Source: Klebsiella pneumoniae
GTDB taxonomy: Bacteria > Pseudomonadota > Gammaproteobacteria > Pseudomonadales > Pseudohongiellaceae
NCBI GenBank assembly: GCA_945877175.1
Contig: CAMCRC010000016.1
Coordinates: 1-41,264 of the forward strand
Direction of reading: 5' to 3'
DNA length: 41,264 bases
The notes under the pieces are model-generated. The model did no database searches. It worked only from the letters and a program-made list of their open reading frames with translations, and had not been told where the DNA came from. Positions 16,397-25,573 of the stretch are shown in pieces. Every line of letters begins with the position of its first letter. Within the stretch, counting starts at the first letter, position 1. Position numbers and translations under genes: made by a program.

Positions 16397-17760
16397 TCAG
16401 ATTCCTGCTCACGCCGGTCCTCAAGCAGCTCAACGTGGTCTGAATCTGCCTTGGCCAAAAGTTGATTGGAATGCTTCTTGCTAGCGCGTGCCCCAAGCTT
16501 CTTCAGATTCTCAATGCGCGTCACCAGATTGCCCTTTCCTGAAGCAAGCTTGTTGTGTGCCTTGTCGTAACTCTTTTGAGTCGCCTCGATGCGATGCCCG
16601 ATTTCTTCCAGATCCCCCGCAAAGGCCACGAACTTGTCATAAAGCGCTCCGGCGGAACTGGCAATCTCGAGGGCATTCTGATTCTGGTGTTCGTAGCGCC
16701 AGATGTTCTGGATCGTGCGCAGCGTGGCAAGCAGCGTCGAGGGCCCGACCAGAATGATGTTTTTGTCGAAGGCTCTGGTAAAAAGTTCACCGTCCTGTTG
16801 AACAGCCACTGAGAAGGCCGCTTCAACGGGCATGAAGAGCAGCACGAAATCGAGAGAGTTGAGTGACAGCAGGTTCTGGTAGTCCTTGCTGCTCAAGGCT
16901 TTGACGTGGTTGCGAACGGATTGGACGTGCTGGCGCAGGCATTCGGCGCGCCTGTCCGGGTCGTGCTCCGAGCAGAAGGACTCGTAAGCTTTCAGGGACA
17001 CTTTGGCATCGATGATGATCTGTTTGTTTTCAGGCATGTGCACGATGACATCCGGCTGCAAACGCGAACCGTCTTCGGATTTCAGGCTGACCTGGGTCTG
17101 GTACTCCCGCCCCTTCACCAATCCGGATTTCTCGAGGATGGTCTCGAGAATGACTTCACCCCAGGTGCCTTGTGTCTTGCTCTCACCCTTCAAGGCGTTG
17201 GTCAGATTGACTGCGTCTTCGCTGATGCGCGCATTGAGAGCCTGCAGATTGCGGATTTCACTGGCCAGTGAGAAGCGTTCCTTGGCCTCCTTGTCGTAGG
17301 TTTGCTCCACTTTTTTCTCAAAGTGCAGAATTTTCTCGCTCAGCGGGCGGAGAATCTCGCCAATGCTTTCCTTGTTGCTGGCCGCAAATCGGCGGCTTTT
17401 GTCTTCCAGAATGTCCGCAGCAATTGCCTTGAATTGCAGAGTCATCTGTTCACGCGAGTCACTGAGCAAAGCGAGTTTTTCGCTGCCTTGCCGACGCTCC
17501 TGCTCCAGTGTGGTCTGCAACTGCGCGATCTGCTCTCGGTACCTGGAAGCAATTTCCTGAAGTGCAGCCATGTCTGCTTCAACAGCAGCAAGTCGAGTGC
17601 TCTTGCGGTCAAGCTCAGACTGGCGAGAATTGACGCGCTCTTCCAATGTGGCCACGGCTCCCGAAAGATCCGGCGGCCGACGCAGCAAGAGCACCGTACA
17701 AACGACGCCAAGCACCAAAGCGATCGCACCCACAGCCAGCAGCTCAGGAGTCAATGTCAT
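16393..17760 (-). CDS. rmuC: DNA recombination protein RmuC
   Basis: A 455-residue protein of the RmuC family, linked to limiting DNA inversions at short repeats. It has a PD-(D/E)XK-like nuclease core. An N-terminal membrane anchor (about 7-25) is followed by a long coiled coil (about 30-110) and the conserved core with GTWGEVILETILEKSGL, QPDVIVHMPENKQIIIDAK and FVLLFMPVEAAF. ATG 17760 is preceded by a strong GGAGGTAA, whereas the upstream ATG at 17805 lacks one. It lies 49 nt after bamC and overlaps miaE by 4 nt. Confidence 0.95.
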   Translation of the reverse strand: MTLTPELLAVGAIALVLGVVCTVLLLRRPPDLSGAVATLEERVNSRQSELDRKSTRLAAVEADMAALQEIASRYREQIAQLQTTLEQERRQGSEKLALLSDSREQMTLQFKAIAADILEDKSRRFAASNKESIGEILRPLSEKILHFEKKVEQTYDKEAKERFSLASEIRNLQALNARISEDAVNLTNALKGESKTQGTWGEVILETILEKSGLVKGREYQTQVSLKSEDGSRLQPDVIVHMPENKQIIIDAKVSLKAYESFCSEHDPDRRAECLRQHVQSVRNHVKALSSKDYQNLLSLNSLDFVLLFMPVEAAFSVAVQQDGELFTRAFDKNIILVGPSTLLATLRTIQNIWRYEHQNQNALEIASSAGALYDKFVAFAGDLEEIGHRIEATQKSYDKAHNKLASGKGNLVTRIENLKKLGARASKKHSNQLLAKADSDHVELLEDRREQESE

Positions 17761-17809
17761 CGGGATTACCTCCGGCTGTGCGAACCCAATGAAGGGTCGC
17801 CACAAAGAC

Positions 17810-18850
17810 TCAGATCAGATTGGTGTGGACAGCGCGGATCAGCGCATCACGCACCTCAACGCTGACAGACTCGTCAGATTCCGGTACCAGCCGGATCGCG
17901 CCTTCTTCATTGACCAGTCGCAGCGTGATGGCAACAGGTTCGAAATCCTCGTCATCGCCTCCTCCGAACAGCCTTCCGAAGAATCCAGGCTGGTCTTCTT
18001 CGGCAACCGGCGCATAGTTCACCGTGAACAGGGCAGCGGCACGCTCGTTGGTAGTGATCTCGATATCGGCGTTGCCCAGTGCCTGCGACACCTGGGACCA
18101 CGCGCGATCAAAGTCGATGCGAAGCTGCAAGGTATCGCCAGCTGCAGTGCGGATTATCCCAGCCTTGCTCTCGGCTTCGATGCTGCCGGCCAGCAGCGAC
18201 ACAGAGGACGCACGGTAAAGATCGGTACGATCGGCCAGGTACAGGGAAATGTCATCCAGCATGCGGGTTTCAACTTCAAGATCGGCCGACCGCTCGGGCC
18301 ACACCACTGGCGCCGAGGAGTCTGCCACGAACGCTTCGCCCACCTGCACTACGTATATCTCGGAGTTTCCAGCATGCAGGCCAGGCTCTATTCGGACCTG
18401 GTACTTGTTCCGGCTGCCGGCTTCGCCCAGCCAGGCAGTCTCCATGACCGCAGTCACCGGATCTTCGAAGCTCAAAGGTGTTTGATTGGTGGACCAGTAG
18501 TCCCGCAGACGCGGCCAGACCTGACCGGGTTCAGCGCCAATCACTATCCAGCGACGATCGCCGAAGCGCTGCACCACGACGCCTTCTCGTACATTGGTAT
18601 CCATGGCCCGCGGTGCCGGCGCAGCGATGAAGAATGGCTTGTCTGCCGGCACCTCCTCCGGCACGACATAAAGTGCATCGAGTGTGAAGCTGTCCAAAGT
18701 GTCTGGAATACTCATGGGTGGAATGACCGGCGACGCCAGATAGTCACCCTGACGATCACGAAATGCACCGTCATCCCCTGTCAGGTACGAACACCCCGCG
18801 AGCACCGTGCTGACTGCCGTGCTCAGTAGAATTGCTCTCAGTGCCTTCAT
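17810..18850 (-). CDS. bamC: Outer-membrane protein assembly factor BamC (lipoprotein)
   Basis: A 346-residue lipoprotein of the Bam complex that inserts beta-barrel proteins into the outer membrane. The lipobox VLAGC (Cys20) is followed by the unstructured BamD-binding lasso (DGAFRDRQGDYLASPVIPP) and two helix-grip domains, with GDRRWIVIGAEPGQVWPRL starting the first. The length matches the E. coli protein. The ATG at 18850 gives a correct signal peptide. The gene follows dapA by 66 nt, the order found in E. coli and Pseudomonas. Confidence 0.93.
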   Translation of the reverse strand: MKALRAILLSTAVSTVLAGCSYLTGDDGAFRDRQGDYLASPVIPPMSIPDTLDSFTLDALYVVPEEVPADKPFFIAAPAPRAMDTNVREGVVVQRFGDRRWIVIGAEPGQVWPRLRDYWSTNQTPLSFEDPVTAVMETAWLGEAGSRNKYQVRIEPGLHAGNSEIYVVQVGEAFVADSSAPVVWPERSADLEVETRMLDDISLYLADRTDLYRASSVSLLAGSIEAESKAGIIRTAAGDTLQLRIDFDRAWSQVSQALGNADIEITTNERAAALFTVNYAPVAEEDQPGFFGRLFGGGDDEDFEPVAITLRLVNEEGAIRLVPESDESVSVEVRDALIRAVHTNLI

Positions 18851-18916
18851 CTTGTATCTCACGTCCGCTTGTTCGCTTTTGAAAATCCTGCACAAATGCT
18901 GCAGGAACAAATTGCC

Positions 18917-19795
18917 TTATTTCAGCAGGCCGGCCTTGCGCATTGCATCGGACAGTACCCCATGAAATCCCGCACTCAGCTCTACCAGTGGCAACCTGAT
19001 GCCAGGCCCAATCATCCCCAATGTGGCCATTGCCCACTTGACAGGCACGGGATTGCCTTCCACAAAAAGCAGGTCATGCAGGCCGGCCAAGGTGGCGTCT
19101 ATCGCCAGCGCGCCGTCGGCATGCCCCTGCATGGCCAGCGCACACATGCGGTGCATCTGATCTGGCACGAGATTGGCTGTCACAGAAATGTTGCCGTGAC
19201 CTCCTTCGAGCAACAACTGCCTGGCCGTGGCATCGTCACCCCCATAAATGCGAATGCGATCACCACATAGTTTCAGCAATTCCCGGCACCGGACCATGTC
19301 ACCACTGGCTTCCTTGATGCCAACGACATTTTCCATGTCCGCCAGCCTCGACACAGTACTGGGTAACAGGTCGCACCCGGTGCGCGAAGGAACATTATAA
19401 AGAATTTGTTTTATATCAACTTCTTCCGCAACTTTCTTGAAGTGCTGGAAGAGCCCTTCCTGACTGGGTTTGTTGTAATAGGGGGCAACCAGAAGACAGG
19501 CATCTGCACCATACTCCAACGCAGCGCGAGTGAAATAGATCGCTTCCCGGGTTGAATTCGAGCCTGTACCAGCTATGACAGGAAGGCGCCCTGCTACCTT
19601 GTCGACGCAATGGCGCATGAGGGAGCAATGCTCTTCTTCCGATAGCGTTGGTGACTCTCCCGTCGTGCCAGCAGCAACGATGGCATCGGTACCACTGGCG
19701 ATATGCCATTCGATGAGTCGGTCGAAAGTCTCAAAATCGATCTCACCCTGTGGAAGCATCGGCGTGACGATGGCCACGATACTGCCTTGAATCAT
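18917..19795 (-). CDS. dapA: 4-hydroxy-tetrahydrodipicolinate synthase
   Basis: A 292-residue TIM-barrel aldolase that condenses pyruvate with aspartate semialdehyde, the first committed step to lysine and meso-diaminopimelate. Lys161 (GIKEASGD) forms the Schiff base. Thr44-Thr45 (AAGTTGES), Tyr133 (YNVPSRTG) and Arg138 complete the active site. Length and motifs are standard. AGAGGAAA precedes the ATG. The upstream 82-bp gap to perM could hold the operon promoter, but no clear one was found. Confidence 0.97.
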   Translation of the reverse strand: MIQGSIVAIVTPMLPQGEIDFETFDRLIEWHIASGTDAIVAAGTTGESPTLSEEEHCSLMRHCVDKVAGRLPVIAGTGSNSTREAIYFTRAALEYGADACLLVAPYYNKPSQEGLFQHFKKVAEEVDIKQILYNVPSRTGCDLLPSTVSRLADMENVVGIKEASGDMVRCRELLKLCGDRIRIYGGDDATARQLLLEGGHGNISVTANLVPDQMHRMCALAMQGHADGALAIDATLAGLHDLLFVEGNPVPVKWAMATLGMIGPGIRLPLVELSAGFHGVLSDAMRKAGLLK

Positions 19796-19877
19796 TGCAT
19801 TTCCTCTACTCTGGAAGTCGGTCAGACACGGGCGGCGACTTTAACACATCCTCCAGCTGCCGCACAGAATGGAGGGC

Positions 19878-20954
19878 TCAGTGCGGATGCTCCAGAGGAT
19901 GTTTGCGGATGGTGTCAGGCCATGCGTTGATGATTGCCTTGATCAGCGTTGCAAGTGGAATGGCAAAAAACACGCCTGGCAGCCCCCATAATCCGCCGAA
20001 CACCAGCACAGCGCCGATGATTGCTACCGGATGCAGATTGACTGTCTCTGAGAAAATCACCGGAACCAGTACGTTCGCATCCAGCAACTGAATCAGACTG
20101 TACGCCAGCATGACCGCGATAAACTCATTGCCGAATCCCCACTGAACGTAAGCAACCAGCGCAACCGGCACGGCGACCACTGCAACACCGATAAACGGGA
20201 CCACCGCCGAAAGCCCGACCAGTACAGACAACATAAGGGTGTAATTTACACCCAGAACCATGAAGGCGAGGTAAATGCAGCCGCCGACGATGAGTATCTC
20301 CAGCACCTTGCCGCGAATGTAATTCGCAAGCTGCATGTCCATCTCCAGCCACACCTGCAGCATGAGAGGACGATTGTGCGGCAGCAGGTTGCTGATCCAT
20401 TGCACAAGCAAGGTCTTGTCCTTGAGTATGAAGAATACCAGCACGGGAACCAGTACCAGGAAAACAAGCCAGTCAAAGATACGTGGAATACTGGAAATGG
20501 AATATGACACTACTCGCTGCCCCAGCACAGCAAGATCGCCTCGCAAAGTGCCGATCAGCGCCTGTACTTGTTGTTCGCTGACAAGACCAGGGTAAGAGTC
20601 CGGCAGATGCAGCAGAACTTCCTGACCTTCACCAATCAGGCGCGGCAAGTCATTGATGAAGCGTCCAAGCTGACCCAACGCCTGAGGAAGAAGAAAAAAC
20701 AGAATCGCGACGAAAAACCCTGCAAACAGAGAACACACTGCAAAAAAAGCCAGTCGGTGGCCAACGTTGTAGCGCAACAGGGAGTTGATGAGACTCTGCA
20801 GTAGATACGCGATGACAACAGAAGCAACCAAGGGAGCCAGAATGGAGCCCATTGTCACCAGTATCAGCAAAGCCACTCCCAATAGAATGACAAAAATGAT
20901 TGCTTCTTCGTCGTGAAAGTACCGATCGAAAAAGCTTTGCAACAGTTTGCGCAT
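19878..20954 (-). CDS. perM: AI-2E family inner-membrane transporter (PerM-like)
   Basis: A 358-residue multi-pass membrane protein of the AI-2E/PerM family with about seven to eight hydrophobic segments. The opening pair (IIFVILLGVALLILVTMGSI, then VASVVIAYLLQSLINSLL), a long soluble loop (about 100-150) and the conserved GLSAVVPFIGVAV, LLDANVLVPVIFSETVNLHP and GLPGVFFAIPLATL are all present. The substrate in this subgroup is not settled. It follows the TusA-like gene by 6 bp. The same neighbourhood (bepA, TusA-like, perM) occurs in Pseudomonas, and E. coli also keeps bepA near perM. Confidence 0.9.
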   Translation of the reverse strand: MRKLLQSFFDRYFHDEEAIIFVILLGVALLILVTMGSILAPLVASVVIAYLLQSLINSLLRYNVGHRLAFFAVCSLFAGFFVAILFFLLPQALGQLGRFINDLPRLIGEGQEVLLHLPDSYPGLVSEQQVQALIGTLRGDLAVLGQRVVSYSISSIPRIFDWLVFLVLVPVLVFFILKDKTLLVQWISNLLPHNRPLMLQVWLEMDMQLANYIRGKVLEILIVGGCIYLAFMVLGVNYTLMLSVLVGLSAVVPFIGVAVVAVPVALVAYVQWGFGNEFIAVMLAYSLIQLLDANVLVPVIFSETVNLHPVAIIGAVLVFGGLWGLPGVFFAIPLATLIKAIINAWPDTIRKHPLEHPH

Positions 20955-20960
20955 GAGCTG

Positions 20961-21194
20961 TCAGCCCTTTCTGATCCAGTAGTAGTACGCAATGTCATCC
21001 TTGGAAAAGTCCAGAATGGTGTGCCGACTTTGCTGAACAAACACATGAAAGTCTCGCTCCGAACCAGGGTCCGTGGCGATGACCTTGAGAATCTGCTGGG
21101 GTTGTAGTGCATTCAATGCCAGCTTTGCTTTCAGCAAAGGCATGGGACACATCAGTCCGCTGGCATCAAGTTCCTGATCGGCTTGAATTTTCAT
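20961..21194 (-). CDS. TusA-family sulfur carrier protein
   Basis: A 77-residue TusA/SirA-like protein. ASGLMCPMPLLKAK contains the CPxP motif with the persulfide-carrying Cys16, and TDPGSERDFHVFVQQ follows as in the family. Such proteins relay sulfur for thiolation of tRNA or for molybdenum-cofactor enzymes. The Pseudomonas homologue at the same position, between bepA and perM, is linked to molybdenum homeostasis rather than to classic TusA, so that role is the better guess. ATG 21194 is preferred because upstream residues are not family-like. A TAAACT box followed by GCGCGCC lies directly upstream, so the leader may be very short. Confidence 0.88.
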   Translation of the reverse strand: MKIQADQELDASGLMCPMPLLKAKLALNALQPQQILKVIATDPGSERDFHVFVQQSRHTILDFSKDDIAYYYWIRKG

Positions 21195-21347
21195 GGCGCG
21201 CAGTTTACCAAGCATCTCTCCTGAATGCCTAGAAATGAAAACAACTGCCCCCATATCAAGACAGACAGTCTCGGAATTATTTGTACTGCCCCCGGTCTTA
21301 GGATTACAGTTGTTCAGGACTCGACAAATGGAAAACAAGTGCGACTC

Positions 21348-22802
21348 ATGACGAAATTGACCCCTCTGTTGTGTGCCATCGCAGCCACTGTGTTGGTGTC
21401 GCACTCAAGCTCCGCGCAAGTGCAGATTCCCAGTCTGGGCGATCGCATTTCAGGTCTCATTTCACTTGATGGTGAATATGCTCTCGGTCGTGAATTCCTG
21501 CGCTCAATCCGGCGCAGCAGCAAGACCATAGCCGACCCTCTCCTCAACGATTACCTCATGAATGTTACGCACAATCTGGCCCTGCACAGCGAACTGCAGG
21601 ACTACCGGATGTCCTTCATTATCGTGGATAGCCCGGAACTTAATGCCTTCGCAGCGCCGGGAGGCATCATCGGCGTGAACGGCGGGCTGTTTCTGAATGC
21701 ACATACGGAGGGCGAATTCGCTTCGGTCATGGCGCACGAGATCGCGCACGTAAGCCAGCGTCATTTCGCACGCAGCGTGGAAGATGCACAGGAGCGACGC
21801 ATTCCTGAACTGGCGACCCTGCTCGCAAGCATCATTGTAATGAGTACATCCAGCCCTGATACCGGCCAGGCCGCCATCATGGCCGCACAGGGCCGGTCGC
21901 TGGAAAACCAGCTGCGATTTTCCCGCAATAACGAAGCTGAAGCGGACAGGCTCGGCATCAAGACGCTCTACGACGCCGGTTATGACCCAGCCGAAATGCC
22001 TGCAATGTTTGAGCGCCTGATGGGCCTGAATCGCTTCGGATCACGTCCTCCGGAGTTCCTGTTGTCGCACCCGGTAACGGAGTCACGGGTTGCGGACACG
22101 CGTGGCCGAGCGAGTCGGTATCCTGCCAGACCTGCTGACCCGAAACTGGAATACCAGCTGATGCGCGCACGCATCCTGGTGCACTACGAAGTCAATCCCG
22201 CCAACGCCGTTACCATGTTCGAAACAGCACTGCGCGACAGCAAGGACGATACTTCACGCAGAGCTGCGCAATATGGCCTGGCCGTTGCTCATGGCAAGAA
22301 CAATGATTTCTTGAAGGCCCAGGAAGCACTTGATCCTCTCTTGGCGGCGGAGCCCAATCGCATAGCGTTTGTGGTGACGCGTGCTGAGCTTTACACGCAG
22401 GGCAACGAAGCAGGAATGGCAAAGAACTTCCTGCAGCGTCACATGAGTATCAATCCTGACAACCATCCTTTGACGATGGCCTACGCCCAGGCCCTGACAG
22501 CGTCACGAGAATATGCAGAAGCAGCGCGTATTCTTGAAAATCACACTACGACCAGGCCCGAAGACCATGAACTCTGGTATGTCCTCGCGGAAACTCAGGG
22601 ACTGGTCGGAGACGTAAGCAAAGTTCACCAGGCAAGAGCAGAATATTTCATCCTGGTCGGTGATTTTCGCAGTGCGTCGGAGCAACTTGAATATGCCTTG
22701 AGGATTGAAGCTGAGAAGCAGAACAATGCTCCGCTGCTGGCCCGTCTTCGTCAGAGGTCACAGGATGTCGAACAAATGGGGCGCTCAGCGAGGGACTTCT
22801 GA
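21348..22802 (+). CDS. bepA: Periplasmic M48 metalloprotease/chaperone BepA
   Basis: A 484-residue zinc protease that degrades or helps fold stalled outer-membrane proteins such as LptD at the Bam complex. The signal peptide (about 1-23, ending SSA|Q) is followed by the M48 domain with HEIAH (His130, Glu131, His134) and the third ligand in NEAEADRLG, then a C-terminal TPR domain (about 300-480). The length matches the E. coli protein. The alternative GTG three codons upstream is possible. It is divergent from the TusA-like gene and convergent with nadA, with 23 bp between their stops. Confidence 0.94.
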   Translation: MTKLTPLLCAIAATVLVSHSSSAQVQIPSLGDRISGLISLDGEYALGREFLRSIRRSSKTIADPLLNDYLMNVTHNLALHSELQDYRMSFIIVDSPELNAFAAPGGIIGVNGGLFLNAHTEGEFASVMAHEIAHVSQRHFARSVEDAQERRIPELATLLASIIVMSTSSPDTGQAAIMAAQGRSLENQLRFSRNNEAEADRLGIKTLYDAGYDPAEMPAMFERLMGLNRFGSRPPEFLLSHPVTESRVADTRGRASRYPARPADPKLEYQLMRARILVHYEVNPANAVTMFETALRDSKDDTSRRAAQYGLAVAHGKNNDFLKAQEALDPLLAAEPNRIAFVVTRAELYTQGNEAGMAKNFLQRHMSINPDNHPLTMAYAQALTASREYAEAARILENHTTTRPEDHELWYVLAETQGLVGDVSKVHQARAEYFILVGDFRSASEQLEYALRIEAEKQNNAPLLARLRQRSQDVEQMGRSARDF

Positions 22803-22825
22803 CAAGCGCATGCCGAAACGCCTTC

Positions 22826-23911
22826 TCAGGCGCGCCCAGTCGCTTTCAGTTGCTTACTGGAAGCGAAGTCCAGCATTCGCTGCAATGGCACCATTGCCCG
22901 CTCCGAGAGCGCTTTTGGCACTGATACTCGGTTACTCCCGGTCTCGAGGGATTCCAGCAAGCGCTGAAGCGAGTTCATGGCCATCCAGGGGCAGTGTGCA
23001 CAACTTCTGCAGGTCGCATCATGCCCGGCAGTGGGTGCGATGATGAAGGTCTTGTCCGGCGCCAGTTGCTGCAACTTGTAGAAAATGCCTTTGTCAGTCG
23101 CAACGATGAAATGAGTTTGCGGCAATTGCGTCGCGGCCCTGATGATTTGGGTCGTAGAGCCAATCACATCAGCAATTGCTAGAACCGATGCGGGCGATTC
23201 CGGATGTGCCAGAATTGCGGCATCAGGATAGACCGCCCGCAAATCCAGCAAGCCTTTGGCCTTGAACTCTTCGTGAACTATGCATGCCCCATTCCACAAC
23301 AGCATGTCTGCGCCTGTACGGGACTGAATGTAGCTGCCCAGATGTCTGTCCGGAGCCCAGATGATTTTCTTGCCTTGTGCAGCCAGATGCTCAACCACAT
23401 CCACCGCGATACTGGAAGTCACAACCCAATCTGCTCTCGCTTTGACGGCAGCAGAAGTGTTGGCATACACAACCACAAGGCGATCGGGATGAGCATCGCA
23501 AAATGCCCCAAATTCATCAGCAGGACAGGCCACATCAAGTGAGCATGTAGCGTCCAGCGTGGGAATCAGAACCGTTTTGTCCGGACTTAGTATGCACGCC
23601 GTTTCTCCCATGAAACGCACTCCTGCAACAACCAAAGTAGTCGCAGCGCTGTCGCGCCCAAAGCGGGCCATTTCAAGAGAGTCGGAAACCAGACCACCAG
23701 TTTCTTCCGCCAATGCCTGCAGAAGTGAATCAGTGTAGTAATGAGCCACCAGCACCGCGTTCTTCTCGGCAAGGAGCTGCTTTATACGGGCTTTGCAAAC
23801 TTCCGCTTCCACGTCACTCAAAGGCTGAGACATCGTCACAGCCGCGAGATGTTTGCGCACAAGTTCAGTATCGGAAGCCAGGATTCCAGAGGTATCAGTC
23901 ATCGCCGTCAT
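22826..23911 (-). CDS. nadA: Quinolinate synthase A
   Basis: A 361-residue [4Fe-4S] enzyme that condenses iminoaspartate with dihydroxyacetone phosphate to quinolinate in NAD biosynthesis. [52 protein letters not shown] and [13 protein letters not shown] are family motifs. The cluster cysteines are seen in [28 protein letters not shown] and [11 protein letters not shown]. It follows tRNA-Lys by 51 nt. Neither nadB nor nadC is in the window. A T-run directly after the tRNA leaves open whether it is cotranscribed. Confidence 0.97.
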   Translation of the reverse strand: MTAMTDTSGILASDTELVRKHLAAVTMSQPLSDVEAEVCKARIKQLLAEKNAVLVAHYYTDSLLQALAEETGGLVSDSLEMARFGRDSAATTLVVAGVRFMGETACILSPDKTVLIPTLDATCSLDVACPADEFGAFCDAHPDRLVVVYANTSAAVKARADWVVTSSIAVDVVEHLAAQGKKIIWAPDRHLGSYIQSRTGADMLLWNGACIVHEEFKAKGLLDLRAVYPDAAILAHPESPASVLAIADVIGSTTQIIRAATQLPQTHFIVATDKGIFYKLQQLAPDKTFIIAPTAGHDATCRSCAHCPWMAMNSLQRLLESLETGSNRVSVPKALSERAMVPLQRMLDFASSKQLKATGRA

Positions 23912-23962
23912 AAGCAGGACTTCGCGAATATAGACACGGGAACAAATTGGAGCGGAGAAAAA

Positions 23963-24038
23963 TGGTGGGCCGTGTGCGACTTGAACGCACGACCAATTGG
24001 TTAAAAGCCAACTGCTCTACCGACTGAGCTAACGACCC
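23963..24038 (-). tRNA. tRNA-Lys (TTT)
   Basis: A 76-nt cloverleaf with encoded CCA. The acceptor GGGTCGT pairs with ACGGCCC (one G-T pair), the anticodon loop is CTTTTAA with anticodon TTT, and the T-arm is TGCGTTCAAGTCGCA. As a TTT lysine tRNA it is a substrate of both LysS and MnmC, also encoded in this window. Confidence 0.97.
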
Positions 24039-24055
24039 ATGCAAGAAAGGCCGAC

Positions 24056-24083
24056 ATACTACTATCATGAGAAAAAAAGACAA
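24056..24083 (-). promoter_or_regulatory. Possible promoter of tRNA-Lys
   Basis: On the minus strand TTGTCT (24078-24083) and TAGTAT (24056-24061) are separated by 16 bp, with the tRNA starting 17 nt after the -10. The -35 overlaps the T-run of the predicted queC terminator. Confidence 0.45.
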
Positions 24084-24093
24084 GTACTTTGTC
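24072..24093 (-). terminator. Possible intrinsic terminator after queC
   Basis: On the minus strand a short stem GACAA/TTGTC with loop AGTAC is followed by seven T. The stem is only 5 bp, so termination may be partial. It lies 20 nt after the queC stop. Confidence 0.4.
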
Positions 24094-24112
24094 GAGAATT
24101 AAGCAGAATGGC

Positions 24113-24790
24113 TCAAGTACTCTGGTAACGGGTGGGGTCCGGCAATCCAGCCTCCAAAAAGCCCTTCCGACGAAACCGGCAACTGTCACAAAGACCACAG
24201 GCACGTCCATCCATGTCGGCCTGATAGCACGAGACAGTCGCCGTGTAATCGACTCCGAGTGCTGTACCTGTTTTTATGATTTCAGCTTTGCTCATCATGA
24301 TCAGAGGCACTTCTATCTTGATAGGGCAACCTTCTACGGCTGATTTGGTCGCAAGGTTGGCCATCGTCTCGAATGCTGCGATGAACTCTGGACGGCAATC
24401 CGGATATCCCGAATAGTCCCGTGCGTTGACCCCAATGAATATGGCTTGCGCTTCAGAGACTTCTGCGAGCGCCAGGGCGTAAGACAGAAAGACCGTATTG
24501 CGTGCTGGAACGTAAGTTACAGGAATTCCAGAGGACTCCTGCTCTGGAACCGCTACTTGATGATCTGTCAATGCTGAGCCGCGCAACGCGCCAATACCCA
24601 GCGGTATTACAAGATGATTTTCAATCCCCGCCGCAAGCCCGATCGCGCGTGCCGCCAGCAACTCGCTTGACGAACGCTGGCCATAATCAAAACTCAACGC
24701 AAAAACATCGTAGCCACGAGACAGTGCTATCGCAAGACAAGTAGCCGAATCAAGACCACCGGAAAGCAAGACTACGGCTCTTTTTCTCAT
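24113..24790 (-). CDS. queC: 7-cyano-7-deazaguanine (preQ0) synthase
   Basis: A 225-residue ATP-dependent enzyme that turns 7-carboxy-7-deazaguanine into preQ0 for queuosine. [14 protein letters not shown] is the PP-loop pyrophosphatase motif. Four C-terminal cysteines ([12 protein letters not shown]) bind zinc. ATG 24790 is the likely start, because the motif then begins at residue 6 as in the family. The longer frame begins with a TTG overlapping the queE stop and is less likely. It follows queE by 44 nt and is probably cotranscribed with it. Confidence 0.95.
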   Translation of the reverse strand: MRKRAVVLLSGGLDSATCLAIALSRGYDVFALSFDYGQRSSSELLAARAIGLAAGIENHLVIPLGIGALRGSALTDHQVAVPEQESSGIPVTYVPARNTVFLSYALALAEVSEAQAIFIGVNARDYSGYPDCRPEFIAAFETMANLATKSAVEGCPIKIEVPLIMMSKAEIIKTGTALGVDYTATVSCYQADMDGRACGLCDSCRFRRKGFLEAGLPDPTRYQST

Positions 24791-24834
24791 AGCAGTTCCA
24801 ATCCAGTTCGCATGGTAGACCCTGGAGCCAGAGA

Positions 24835-25509
24835 TCAATGCCCTGGCTCATCACCCCAGATATGCTTGTGCAGCTGAACCTGCATCCGCACTTTCAGGCG
24901 ATCCGCCAGAATCCACTCAGCAAGCATTTTATAAGATAAAGTTCCAAAACTGGGTGAAAACAAAATCTCGCTTACTCGATGACGCAGGTCGTATTGATCG
25001 CACTTCGCCTTTGCCCACTCGTAATCTCGCCTGTCACAGACAACAAACTTCACTTGATCAGTCGACTTCAACAAACCGATGTTGGATTCCAGATTGCGAT
25101 CACATTCAAGCGAACCAGGTGTCTTCAAATCCATAACTGTGACAACACGCGAATCAACATTGGCAATCGACATGGCTCCGCTGGTTTCAAGTGATACTTC
25201 AGCGCCGGTGTCGCAGAGCTGCTTCAGCAAGGAAAGGCATTCCGGCTGGGCGAGTGGCTCGCCCCCTGTCACTGTGACAAACTCAGCATCATAAGAAGAT
25301 ACAGTTTCCAGAATCGCGGAAATGGTCATCACATCTCCTTTATGGAAGGCGTATGCCGTATCGCAATACTGACATCGCAATGGGCAGCCTGTCAGACGAA
25401 CAAAAACCGTCGGCAACCCAACAGTTCGAGTTTCACCTTGCAAGGAGTGAAAGATCTCATTGATGCGAAGCGTTGGCGATGTGTCCATCGATGTTGTGAG
25501 TTCATTCAT
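24835..25509 (-). CDS. queE: 7-carboxy-7-deazaguanine synthase (radical SAM)
   Basis: A 224-residue radical SAM enzyme that contracts 6-carboxytetrahydropterin to 7-carboxy-7-deazaguanine. [18 protein letters not shown] has the CxxxCxxC cluster motif (Cys42, Cys46, Cys49), and [12 protein letters not shown] is the GGE motif that binds [14 protein letters not shown] at the start and QLHKHIWG at the end are typical. It sits 64 nt after cpoB in the same direction, the order also known in Pseudomonas, and upstream of queC. Confidence 0.96.
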   Translation of the reverse strand: MNELTTSMDTSPTLRINEIFHSLQGETRTVGLPTVFVRLTGCPLRCQYCDTAYAFHKGDVMTISAILETVSSYDAEFVTVTGGEPLAQPECLSLLKQLCDTGAEVSLETSGAMSIANVDSRVVTVMDLKTPGSLECDRNLESNIGLLKSTDQVKFVVCDRRDYEWAKAKCDQYDLRHRVSEILFSPSFGTLSYKMLAEWILADRLKVRMQVQLHKHIWGDEPGH

Positions 25510-25573
25510 GGAAAGCTCATATCAATTACCCGACCAGTACGTTTGGCATACACTGCCTTTGCACGCCGGAAAT

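Noticed and set aside
17570-18829. A 419-codon plus-strand open frame opposite bamC and rmuC
   Set aside because: Shadow of bamC, which has a correct lipobox and length.
22803-22825. A bidirectional terminator between bepA and nadA
   Set aside because: The gap is only 23 bp. The nearest stem (CGCCT/AGGCG) lies inside nadA and lacks a T-run.
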